A DNA stretch of 64,000 nucleotides from Trogon surrucura (taxonomy: Eukaryota; Chordata; Aves; Trogoniformes; Trogonidae), in assembly GCA_020746105.1 (NCBI GenBank), contig CM036620.1:28102118-28166117 (forward strand), read 5' to 3'. The notes under the pieces are model-generated. The model was given only the letters and a program-made list of their open reading frames with translations, was not told the DNA's origin and searched no databases. Numbering within the stretch: the first letter of the stretch is position 1; each line of letters begins with the position of its first letter. This document shows, in pieces, positions 12,061 through 23,985 of this stretch. The position numbers were made by a program, and so were the translations under genes.

Positions 12061-15000
12061 AAAGGAAACTACCCGCCCGTACTGGGTACTTCTTTAAAGA
12101 AAGAAAAAAAATATCAAGGAGCGAAACACAAAAAAATCTTCGTCCTTTCCCCACCTCGTCAGCCACCCTGAACTACGTGTCACAGGAGAAACAAACAGTG
12201 TTTCTGTGCTGGACAGGAAAACGTGAGCAGCTGCCCCGTAAAAGCCCTTACACAGCCGCGTAAGATATGCGCATTCCATGCCTCTGGTCATACGATAAAA
12301 TCGAATTTTAAAATGCGAGACTAAAACTTTTACCAGGCTTTATCTCTACCAAAACAGGGAACAATAAAGCAGAAAATCTTAACGTTTCAGATCTTCAAAT
12401 CCAAACAGAGTTTGCCCGGGGAGAGAAGGGCAGCCCTCGTGCTTTCCTATGATGACCGAGTTTATCCACATGCGTCCTAGATTAACCCTCATGTCTTCAG
12501 ATGCCCCCTGTCTTATTCCTGAATTGAGAAATGCATACACCAGTGATCCTTATTACCTCTGAGATACATCATAATTTCAGGAAATGAACCGTCAAATTAG
12601 AAATTTTTTTTATGCCTTTTTTCTTTTTTCAATATTTCCATGCAGCTGGTTTGGTGTGAAATGATGCATAATGCTCCAAGAATAAAAGGAATAAGGATCC
12701 ATTTACACTACATATCTGGAAAGGTAATTTTCTGAAATTCATAGCAATGAAAAAGTAAAAAAAATGAACATTTACTCAAACACAGACAGGTAATGTAACA
12801 ATATATCCAAGAGAAAAGGGATAAAGTCGACTTAGTACAACTGCTGGTGTTCGAACTATTCTTCCTACACAAGAGCCAATTTCAATGCAATACAGTACAT
12901 GTAAATCCTGCAGTCCACAAGCTTTTTTTTTTTAACAAATGAGAACATTTTAAAGGTTTGATTTAGCGAAGGGAAATACATAACGAGAAAGTAAGGGCTA
13001 ATCTGTCAAGTCCATACTATATTCATAGCAGCTCTCTTCAGGAGTACCATTTATCAGCAGTTACAGTACTAGTTTGTGGGGAAAAAAGTGGGTTTTTTTG
13101 AAAAAATAAAAAGAAAAATTTCCTTTATAAGAGTGAATTCAACTGAAAATATCCAGATCAGAAGTTTGTAGCTAGTTTGCTTTTAACAAACCAACCATAA
13201 CAGCAGCTTCAAAGTCATTACCTATGTTTTTTTCCTGTTAAGTAAGTTTTGCTTTTTCTTCATAGGAGGTGTTAGACCCTGATTTGAAAGACATCATGGC
13301 AGAATGTAGCTGAACAGACCCCAAGAAGAGGTGGCAAATCACTCACATATCATTTACCATTTTGAAGCTTCTGAAGAAGGAACGAAGAAAGATGAATTTG
13401 TGTCAGAGAAAATATTAAGCCTTAGCCTTATCTTTCCAAGTTTAAATCCCTTTCTAGGCTTAGTTCCTTAGTTTTTGATTAATCACCTCTGCTTTAAAGC
13501 ACTTTTTGTCACTTTATTTCCTTTTTCTTTAGTTCCTTCCTCTTCTGCCAAATCTACAGTGCCTACTTTGATCAATATCCTTTTGATTTCTTCCTTCATT
13601 TTCTTTCCCATTTCTACCTCGTGAAACGTAGTGCTGTCACTTACATTGGCAATCTTTTGCCATCTGGTATTTTTCCAGAAAAACCTACAGCCACCTAAGA
13701 GGCATTAGAAATTTACTAGTCTTTGTTTCAGACTTGCTGTCAGTTCTCTGACATTTTCCTAGGCCAGACTCTATCTAACACCTAGTGACTTTACAACCTT
13801 TAATTTCACTTTTTGCTGCTGTTCTTCTCATACCTGCAGTTTTCTGTTTTAAAGTGCACAGATACCATTGAATTTTAATTTGAAACCTCTTTTCATGTCT
13901 GCACCCATCCCAATCAATATCATATTCTCCTTCCATTTAGACACGAACTCTAAAGTGTCTGCCCTGCTCTGCCTGTTAACATGCCCTGGCTGCATACCCA
14001 TACCTTCCTAATTTATTTTCTTTCCTTCAGCTTCTACCCATGCTTTGGTATTCCATGTTTTGAAAGAAATGTACATAGTTTAATGTATGTTATGTCTTGA
14101 TGACTCTGTATGCCATTTACTACACTGGCTTTTCCCCCATAGTATATCTTGTATGTGTGTATATTGGCATTTACCGGTAAAGGGAAAGACGTCTTCCCCA
14201 GGTGTGGCAGTGGAATACCTCACCAACAGCTTCATTATACCTCCAAATTACTGGCAGTGATTACCTGCACCTTTCATTCTACAAAATTCCCCTTACCAAA
14301 GACTTCTATAAAGACATTTACTTTCCAAGATGACAGCCATCTTCATCACAGGAGGCTGTTTCCCACAGCTACGTTTTCCCTAAATGCCAAAATATTGCCA
14401 GTGTTCAAGGCTGGAGGTTACACACAGCCAGTTAAACACAAGCATCACTCAACTCGAGACCTTTAGCCGGAAGGATTCCTTAGAGACATAAGTGTTTCGC
14501 AGTCAATTTGGATGAACAGTTCTATAGTAATTTTAAATAATTACTTTTATCAGTAACTAATTTGTCTTAAGAAAGAACTTCCATATAAGACTGATTTGTG
14601 ACTGTCACGTGTAATCAGTGTTCCCTGCTGAGCTGTTTCCAGATAAAAGTGAAGCATCACCCATTTTGGTCTGATACTAGTTCATAACTTCAACACAGAT
14701 ATTTACTGCAATATTCGGCTAATCTGTAGCTTCTTGCTATTGTGTTATTAAAGTCGGTTTTTTTCTTTCTTTATATATCAATAGTATCAATAATGTCACA
14801 GGCGAGACATTTTACAGAACATCCATAAAAAAATGCCTTCTTATATTACCTTGCAATTTCACATTTCTGAAAGTTCAGCAACTTATCTTTAAATAGAAAA
14901 CCTAATCTAAACAAGGAAACAAAAACCTACACAGCAATTTATAAGATGCCTACGATAATACAACTTCTGTAAAAAACATGTTCAGAAGTAGGCTTCCATA

Positions 15001-17020
15001 AGCAGCAAAATAGCAGAAGTTCAAAAGGATTTTCCTACCAATATTTTAAAGGCATCCGACTGTTGTCAAATATATCTGTATTATTACTGTAGTAATAACA
15101 GTACAAACTTACACAGCTATTTCCTTCCTAGTACAAAAAAAAAAAGTTTCATGATGATCAGTTTTAGATTACCAATATTGTAGCACAAAACATTTGGGTA
15201 ATTAAGCAATGGGTAGACTGGGTGGAGACAAGGAGTAGAGACCAAAAAAAAATAGCTTGAGATCACAGTGAGAAAAATAGAAAAAAAAAAAACCCTAACC
15301 CAAAAAAAGCATTTTAAGGTTAGACCACAAATGGAAGATTGAGTTGAATTCCAGGCCATATCCCAACATGAGAATTCAATTAGCTGTTTACTACAGATTC
15401 TTTTTTTGATTCTTTACCCCTTGTTCCTCCTCTTTCTCACATATTTTTTCCTTACCACACTTTGAAACGAGAGTCAGATATTTCCATTTTTAGGGCTGTG
15501 TTACAAAAAATATCCACAACCATGACATGCCACTCCTTTCTCTTATTTTTGCCATCCTCGTGAGCTAAAAGATTAAGAAACATACTCAGTAAAGGAAGTG
15601 GCTGGTCATATAACTGGTGATAACCGTTACAGACAAAACATTGAAGACAACACGACTGCTCAGCTATCACTGCATTTCCCTCTTAAATTCACTGCCAATG
15701 CAAAAAGGGAAGATTTGCAAAGGCTGCAGCTAATCCTTATTAGAAACGGAAATTAAGTGTCTAAAATACTCTTCTGGACGTCAGTGTTTTACAGGACTTA
15801 GGGAATACCACAAAATAGTTCTTTATTTCTGCTTTACATTGGAAAAGATAACCCATCTTTTTAAAAGAAATTTGAAAATCTGGTCATGGAAGGACTTAAT
15901 ACCGTTTCCATATTGCTCTGGAATAATTTTTTGCCTTTGGATTTCTAGGTTTAGACAGACAGATATTCAAAGTACCACTGACATGAAAACAGCCTCTGTA
16001 TCTGACCTTGCAAATCCAGGGGCTTCTTGTCTTTTTGGGCTCTTACTACTGGTCTTTTAGTGCCTGCAGGTGTCAGTGCTTATTCTCCATTCTGAATTAC
16101 AGGGTAAACCAGACTATTTTCTACAAGTAGTGGAATGGGTTATTGCCAAATCCCTTATTAATTGGCGCATGTAACAGTACCTAACCTTGGCTGAGTCATT
16201 CATCTTCCACGCTCCCACACAATGGTTTAAAGAGGGAACCACAATCCTGGAACATTTGGCATTTTATAAAGGTCACCCTGGGTTTCCCCAAGCTTTTACA
16301 GCCTAACAAGTATTTCTTGTTAGTGCCACCAGAGAATGCCCCAATTTCTGTTCATATCGATTCTATAGACTTAAAGAAAAAGAGCAAATTGACTACAAAA
16401 AAAAAGCATACAGTTAATTAGGCTTGGATCTGATTTGCAAAATGCACCCGCCTCGGTTTCCCCGTCCTGACGGTGCGTTCTCCTTGAAACTCAGTGCCAC
16501 AGAGCCATACCACTTAGACACAAGCACCTCAGAAAACACAAAAGTACTGCACTGATTTTCTTGATGCATCCTTGTAAACTAGCAATAAATTCAGTCCCAT
16601 AAACTTTAAATTGGCTGGAGGCAGCAACTACTAGAAGGGCCTTGCTACAGCACTGTGAGAATTTTGAGGGAGCAGTGCCATACACCATGGTGTTCAGCAG
16701 GGAAAGAAGCAGTACTGCTGAGAGAGACCTCCCGCCTTGGAATTTCTTCCGCAGAGAATGGGACAGCAGAGACTGCAGTGAGGAAAACATCTGCAACTCC
16801 TTTAAGATTCAAACAGCACACATCGTTCTGATCAAAGCTTTAACATAACAGAACTTTAGTTCTGATAATTGTAAGTCAAGCACAACCTGGGCAAACAGAG
16901 GTCATGCTTTTAGTCCAAAGATTACTACTCATCCTCTAAAAAGTATTAACAAGTAGTAAACACGTATTTCAGGACTGAGTGAGAAAGAATGGGAGGCAGA
17001 AGAGAAGATACTGATTTTAT
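12061..17020. other. Unique non-coding DNA downstream of CpG island
   Basis: The sequence returns to AT-rich, CpG-poor DNA. No coding frame or repeat family is recognised. Pyrimidine-rich stretches occur around 13490-13620. Confidence 0.6.
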
Positions 17021-17160
17021 CATAGAATCATAGAATTGTCAGAGTTGGAAGGGACCTTAAAGATGATCTAATTCCAAACCCTCCGCCATGGGCAGGGACA
17101 TCCCCCACTAGATCATGTTGCCCAGAGTCCCATCCAGTCTGGCTTTAAAGAAGTTACTGG
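17021..17160 (-). mobile_element. CR1 LINE 3' tail (copy B)
   Basis: The stretch begins with CATAGAATCATAGAATTG, the reverse complement of the CR1 3' terminal repeat. It continues with GTTGGAAGGGACCTTAAAGA and the inverted GCCATGGGCAGGGACAT block, so the element points left and keeps only about its last 130-140 bases. Such 5' truncation is usual for CR1. Its tail resembles copy C at 35131-35348. Confidence 0.93.
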
Positions 17161-18056
17161 CCTCATGAAGTAACTTACCAAATATACGGACTTAAAATTA
17201 ATTTTTATGTGAAAAAACATGGTTTTGTTGTTTTTTCTAGTTAACTTTTCTGACTTACTCTTCCAGCTGGCCTGAAATTTTTCATGTGACAGCTAAACAC
17301 TTAAGGAAATACATCTTTATGGCATTTGCTAATAGTATGCATCTTACACATTCCATCACATGGTCAAGGCTTTTTGTAATTGCCACATCCACACAGGCAC
17401 ACATACACTCACATATGACAAATAAATATAATTATTTCACTTCGTGTAAGTTCTATTAAGTTACATTTTACGAAATAATCTGGAAACAGTTGGAACACAC
17501 CAGTTACTGATTTAAAGCCTTTGCTATACCTGGCAAACCAGTTCTGTAGTAGAAAACAGTTACAGTAAGGATGGGGTAAAGGCTGGATTTCAATGACCAT
17601 AAGTCCAGAGTGCAATGAACATCTTGCTGTGCTGGGTTCCACAGTTACTGTATTGGGCTCCTTAAATAGTGACATGTCATGGTGCATTACCTTACCATTA
17701 TCTTTCACACATGGGTTAAAGGCTACAGCTCAAAACGCACACCCGGAAAACTCTTCCTTTAGGGATTATCAGCACAATCTGTTCCCTCCCTGTCACCACT
17801 CAAGTGACAGTGTTTTCACAAAACGGCAAGCAGCCAACATTTAGTTTTGCCTACGTGATGTAGCTTAACAAAGCCTAGGGCCTAGGATGAAGGCTATTTA
17901 GTTTTTTTCTGTGAAGCTCTCCTACCTCAGGTAATTTGATCAGGTACCCTTGTGAAGCTGGAGAGTGTGAACAATAGCGATTTTAACCACTGTATATAGA
18001 TCTCATGCCACACACCTAGGTATGGTATGTAATGCTATGAAGTTTTAGAAAGGGAG

Positions 18057-18082
18057 AAAAAAAAAAAAAATATATATATATA
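18057..18082. repeat. Microsatellite A(14)(TA)6
   Basis: A run of 14 A is followed by six TA units. Confidence 0.95.
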
Positions 18083-20520
18083 ATTTTTAATACTGCTGAC
18101 AGCAAGTAGGTGTCGCTTAATTTTCTATGAACAGATGAAAAAAAGTAGGTTCAGACACTGACTGTCTACTTACCAATCTATTTAAAGAAAATAGAAAAAA
18201 GTTACTAGCCACTAGCACGGGGAATAAAATTCAACTACAGAAGAGTCATTACCGTAAATCTGACAGGGGAAACAAATTAAATTAAACCCAGGAAGAGTCT
18301 CATACTTATTACAGAGCTCAGTCGTGATTTTAAGTACCATACGGTGCAACAAGTGCTTTTTTTGGTAGATCTCTTTGCTAGTTTCTTAAATGACATTAAG
18401 TGCCTTTCTACAATGAAAATACATTAAACAGCAAGAAACACAGAGCAAGTGGTATCACACCTTGTGAGAAAATACCACTGGAAAGTTATGTGAGAACAGG
18501 TCTTACAGAAGTAGTTTAAGTTCTTCAGTTGTTTATCAGGAAGCAACAAAAAATTGAATTAAAATGCCTAACACACTTTCTGACTTGTGTGTGTGTAACA
18601 ACAAAAACCCTTTAAAAAGCAAGCTTAATGCCTATTTAATTTAGACTATTTTTTCAAACTGTTATACAGGCAAAAGTAAATAAACCAAATGGCTGAATCA
18701 TGCTTCCCTTTTGTTTAAAAAATAAAACCACTTTGTGTAAATGATGAAATAAAGCCAAATGTTTCACAGTTAGAGATTTATGGTGGCATATTTTTTTATT
18801 GGCACAGTAAAGGGCTACAGTCACGTTAACATCTCTGTGTACGAAATGCTGATCTGCTTTTTAATGTCCATCCTCCCCTACCCCCTTTGACTGAGAACCA
18901 CATAAATCAGCCTTTTGCTGGCTTTTGGACAATCTTTAACTTCCTTCATCTCAAAAACTTTGATTTATTTCCCTTCTCCCCCACATGTGCGGCCAGTCAT
19001 AAAATGTCCAGAAGCAGTTATGAGCGTAGCACTTGAAAAGTTATGGAGACTATTTAGTTTCCCACCTCAGTGTTCACTTCTGTGCGTTCACAAAATTTGT
19101 GTGTGTTTGCCAAGACAAAATGGGGGCCAAAAGGTGGTTTAATAAAACCAAACAGTGTAACAACAAGTGTCTTAAGTGTCTGCAGCTCAGTGAAGGAAAG
19201 CTAAAAGTATATACTGCTCAAGTGACATGCAATTGGGTTCTTCATATCCAGAGCTGAGGCTTTCTTTCATTGCCGTGTGGTGGGAAGGGCAAGGCTGCTG
19301 TCAGCCACACGGACAGCATTCCACCCCGAAGGTCTACTACTCCAGCTAGCACGAGTGCTCATCAGAAGTCAATTTATACTTTTCCCCTTCTCCAGCTGCG
19401 AAGAGTCATCCTGCTAGACCTCCGGTAAAGCACCTTGTCTTTAGTTGGCAGCCCAGATCTAAGAGCTGAAAAGGTTTCACCTTGTCTACAGCTACAGGGT
19501 AACTTCTATAGCTGTTGGGGAATATCTCAACCTCCTCTACCACTCCCAGCAGTAACTGAGCCCCCTGTAGAGCTGATAAACTGTGGGGGAAATGAGACTG
19601 TGATAGCAGGGATCATACGAGAAATGGTGTCAGAAGAGACTGACACCAGGGACAGTAATGTGGTAATCTGCTGTGCAGAAGACACTGCACTACAATTTCT
19701 AATTTACGGTAAATTATTCTAAATTATTTTTAAATTATTACTAAAGTTATACAGCAATTTTCAGCTGCTATTAGTAAAATTATTGCTTTAGGAAAGTACG
19801 TAAGAAACAACCATTCAAAGAAATTATAAAAAAATGAAGGTTTTGCAAAGCTGAAATCACTCTGCTCCATCTGTCCTGGGGTGAACTGAAGTAGGACACA
19901 TATTATGTTCCAAGTCTGAAGTATTAACAGCCTGGAAAGCACCATACTGATTCTGGCATTCCTTAGTTTTTTTAAAAAAAATTAGAATCAAGAGAATGAA
20001 TCGTTAAAAAGACAGACTGAGGTTGTTTGGTCTTTGGGGTTTTTTTTTTTCTTATTGTGAAAAAGTAGATCTATATGACTGAATAAGTTTAAAAATAGCA
20101 GAAGTTGTCACATGTTACTCTGAAACAATGTCCCAAAAGCCCTCAAATTTTTCCATAACTTTTTCTTAAATTTCTACAAGTCTTACAGTATTCGCAACAG
20201 AAAACGGCAATTGCAAAGTAAAATCAACAAGGTTTAAATACTTGGTGTATAAAAAATCTTGTCAATAAAATAAAATCTAAAGACATTTATCTTTAGAATT
20301 CCATTTGTACCGAGCTTCAAATAGCACATACACAGATATGACGCAGACAGAGACTACTAATGACTGAAAATATCATGAACAAAATTAAAAGAATACATTT
20401 AGAATTGAGGAAATGCAATAAAAAAAAAAAGAAGCAAGAGCTTATATTTATGAATTAAATACTCTCCTCTAAGTAGCAAGGAAAACACAAAAATTATTAC
20501 AGGCAGTACTATTCAACTGT

Positions 20521-20566
20521 ATTTCTTCCTTTTTCCTTTCTTTTTTTTGTCTTTTTTTTTTCCCCC
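20521..20566. repeat. Pyrimidine tract
   Basis: T-rich stretch with scattered C ending in five C. Confidence 0.85.
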
Positions 20567-21720
20567 AAAGAGCTTAAAGCTCATAAGATATATATTTTTC
20601 ACAGTGCCTCTCTTAAAATAGAGGAATATAATATATGCTATCTGAAGCAACTCCTGTAATGTATTATAATTGGTGCTTTTATAAGTTAAATTCAATTAGA
20701 GTACAGAATAGACCAAGCATTTTGCTTTGCTGTCATTGTCTATTATTTATGGAGAAAGAAAGGGAAATTTGGAAGAAAACCGTGGTCAGACATGCCCAAC
20801 ACCACAAATACATGTAAAAAAGAGAGCAAATAGGAGCAAAATCTTCATTTTACAAGCAGTAACAACATTCATGATGAAAATGGTAAACTCTAGTATAATT
20901 TGCATGCTTTTGTTTTGGCATTCTGCAGTAAATGACACTTCTTCAGATATAAACTGCCTTTTAAAAATAAAACAGGAGAATTTTAAATGCAATTTTTTTA
21001 CATTTCAGTGCAAAAGCTCATCCTTCATTAGAGATGGTACTGACATCTGAAATTATGATTGTACCACAGAGTTGCTTATTTCTGCAGCTGAAGGAGTTCA
21101 GTATTTCTTGGAGTTGTTTAGCACTTCACAGCATTGATGTCAGGCTGCCTAACTTCTCCATAAAGGGAGATTAAGCACTAGGCACAGTTGTCTGATATTA
21201 AGTATTAATATGAAACAATTTATATATCAAAGTAAAAACATAGCCCGCCTCATCCATTCCTGTTCATTAAAGATAATGTTATTATTGGCTTCCTGATGCA
21301 TTTCCAACAGTTTGTAGTTTCTACTGCCAGCTTTCCCTCCCTGAGATAGCACATCTGGCCAGCAAAATGAATACCAGAAAAATCATTATTATTCATTTTG
21401 CTTCCAAATTATGTTGCTAATCTAAGGGGGAAGCATGTTATAAACTAGTTTTTGAGAATGAATTATGGTACTGCTGCCTAGGAGAGCTAACTTGGTAAGG
21501 AAAAAATGGGCTAAACAAAAGTGAGGAAAAAAAACAGCTAAGTGTCTTTTTTTCCTTCTTAGATTGACATTAAATAAGCTTTTGGAGCTAGACATTAAAA
21601 CAGCAGTTTAGCAAGAAAATATCCCATTTGTTGAATTCAAACTAACTAAACCCATTTCTAATATAAACCATTTGTCTTACTATGTCTCAAAAAGTTGAAT
21701 TTTAAAAATGTAAGCTGATA

Positions 21721-21788
21721 TTTTCTTTTTTTCTTCTTGTTCTCCTACTTCTTTTCTTTTTTCTTTTTTTTTTTTTTTAAAAAAAAAA
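21721..21788. repeat. Pyrimidine tract ending in T15-A10
   Basis: A T/C-rich stretch ends in 15 T followed directly by 10 A, which forms a self-complementary block at 21764-21788. Confidence 0.9.
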
Positions 21789-22705
21789 GACTGGAGATAA
21801 GACAGCCACTGGATCTTCTATTTAACCTGATCATAGTTGCCTAAATTGACCAAGGTAGTCACAGTCATATCTTTAATTTGGAAGTGACATAAGGAAAAAA
21901 TGTATTCTCTTTCTCATAATGGCTGCACACTCAACCTTTATTTAGTGATACATATCAGAGACATATGAAATTAAGAAAAATACTTAAACTAATTCAGGGT
22001 TCAAGCTATTATTATATAGTATGTAATATGTGGAACTCAAGATAAAATTGTCATGAACCCATAAGAGACAAAGACAGGAAATACTATTTAATAAGAATAG
22101 TCTAATTCTCTACTTTCTTGAATCCTACCTGCATTACTACAGTTCTTATCCGCTAGTTTTATTCATGCTAGACATCCTAAAAAAATACTCACTCAAGCAA
22201 AGCAAGGATGGTTAGGCAAAGAATTACAGGAACAAGCTAGTGAAATTATAATTCAATCAAACTCTTTAATCCATTCAAGTTATCATCAAAATGCGTACTT
22301 AAAATACTTCAGGTATTTTTAGGCATTCCTTAGGAAGTATATATTAGGTATACTACAAAACTTTCTTTAATGAACTACAAACACGGACAATGTGAAAATT
22401 AAAGAGACAGCAATGTTGTCAAATGTGTTATTGTCATCATGAAGACAGAAGCAATTCCTGGCATCAAAATACAACTCTGATGATATGAATTTCAGTTTCC
22501 TCCTATATCCTGTAGAAGAGAAACTGGAGTTGGGCTGAAATTCTTTTCTTAAAAGGATTATTCTTCTGTCATGTGCATATGACATATATCAGACAAACAA
22601 AATTCCTGTGGGATTGATTACGGCAGAATTCATCCCTCGACATAGAAAGGAATATATAACTGATTTTTGTACATGCTTCCTTTTCCTGGCAATATGCTGT
22701 CAGGG

Positions 22706-22745
22706 TTTTAGTTAGTTTAAATTAGTTTTAGTTAGTTTAAATCAG
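22706..22745. repeat. Tandem duplication of a 20-bp unit
   Basis: The unit TTTTAGTTAGTTTAAATTAG at 22706-22725 is repeated at 22726-22745 with one mismatch (19 of 20 identical). Confidence 0.93.
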
Positions 22746-23559
22746 ACTTTTCAGACTACATAAGGATTATCTCCCATCACCTATCCAGATGTTTAGAAGT
22801 CCTCATACTCTAAGAGATGGGAGTAAATCTAAAACTACTACATAAAAATACCTGACAAAGTTGATTTCTACTAAGGCAAACAAAAAAAGACTCCAGAGCT
22901 TTCTAATCATGGCATCGTAGAGTGATACGCAACTCAGTAGCAGGTATCCCAGTAGGGTGATGAGGAGGCAACTTGAGGGCTTTCAACAGGACAAAGCCAG
23001 ATTCTTATGCTCTCCCATCCTCTCTACCCAGTACCTTCAAACAACAATTATCATATACTCAGCAAAATCAAAGTAGTATGTTCTTTAGCCATTTTGTCAT
23101 TGCACTTTATATCATATCTGGAAAATGGGGAGTATGTTTTCAGTTCAAAAAAATCCACCAGGTAGATGGTGGTTGCAAACTGCATGGGCCTTCACTAAAT
23201 CTGGACTATTGTAGCCCAAGAAAGAGGAAGAAATTTCAGAATTACGTGATTAGCTATTCTACCAATAGATCCCTAACTGTTTCAAAGAGCAGAATCCCAT
23301 TTAATCACTACCTAATACAAACAGAGGAGGACCTCAGGCTGGTGTGAGGCTCCCCAAGTCATAAGCAAGACTTTCAACTTCACCTAGTCATGGAGTATGA
23401 TTGCACTCTAGTTGCTCTGACACTGTAATTTGAAATGTCTTTACTGGTTTGTATTTATATTTTTAACATGACAATGGAAGAACAAAGGTTAACTTGGCCA
23501 TCTACTGACCATCTTTTATTATGACGTTCTTATACGGAGAAATGCACACAATGCATCCT

Positions 23560-23985
23560 CAATAACAACATCTCTGCATATCTCTCTGGTTCAGTTGTCC
23601 AGGCTGTGGTCATTTATTCAGCTTTTTCAAAAACACAGTCCTCTGTGCCCTGGCAATTTCAAGGGAAGCTCTTCAGATTACCATTTGTAAAAACTGATTT
23701 CCCAAAACGAATGGAGTTTGATGCAAAGAGGGAATTTTTCTTCAAATGCAAATGTTCTTTATATTCATCTTCCTCAGAATAGCAGATGCAGAAGCAGAAT
23801 AGCATAAATTATGATTGACCTCAGCAGGAATAATTTATGTTCCTGAGCCACTTTATGTGTGTAGCCAGGAGGGAGCTGTCTGACTGTATGAATTTTTACA
23901 CATCTTTCAGCTAATTTACAGATCTGATGTAAAATCAAATGCTCAAGGACATTATAAATATTTGTGGCACCTTCTAAAGAACTTT
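23560..23985. other. Candidate conserved non-coding element
   Basis: This stretch has the look of a regulatory element, not neutral DNA. It carries a perfect POU octamer ATGCAAAT at 23746-23753 and an inverted pair CATAAATTAT (23803-23812) and ATAATTTATG (23830-23839), both homeobox-like AT sites. No repeat or coding frame is seen. Conservation cannot be judged from one sequence. Confidence 0.25.

Larger units (their letters stand above)
17161..23559. other. Non-coding DNA with simple repeats
   Basis: No gene is supported. Simple repeats inside it are listed separately. The frame around 19435-19722 has no recognised family and no clear splice context. Confidence 0.6.

Noticed and set aside
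15292..15301. ACCCTAACCC, telomere-like
   Set aside because: Fewer than two units next to an A run, which is not an interstitial telomere array.
19435..19722. Plus-strand frame of 95 codons with balanced composition
   Set aside because: No domain recognised and no convincing acceptor or donor at its ends.
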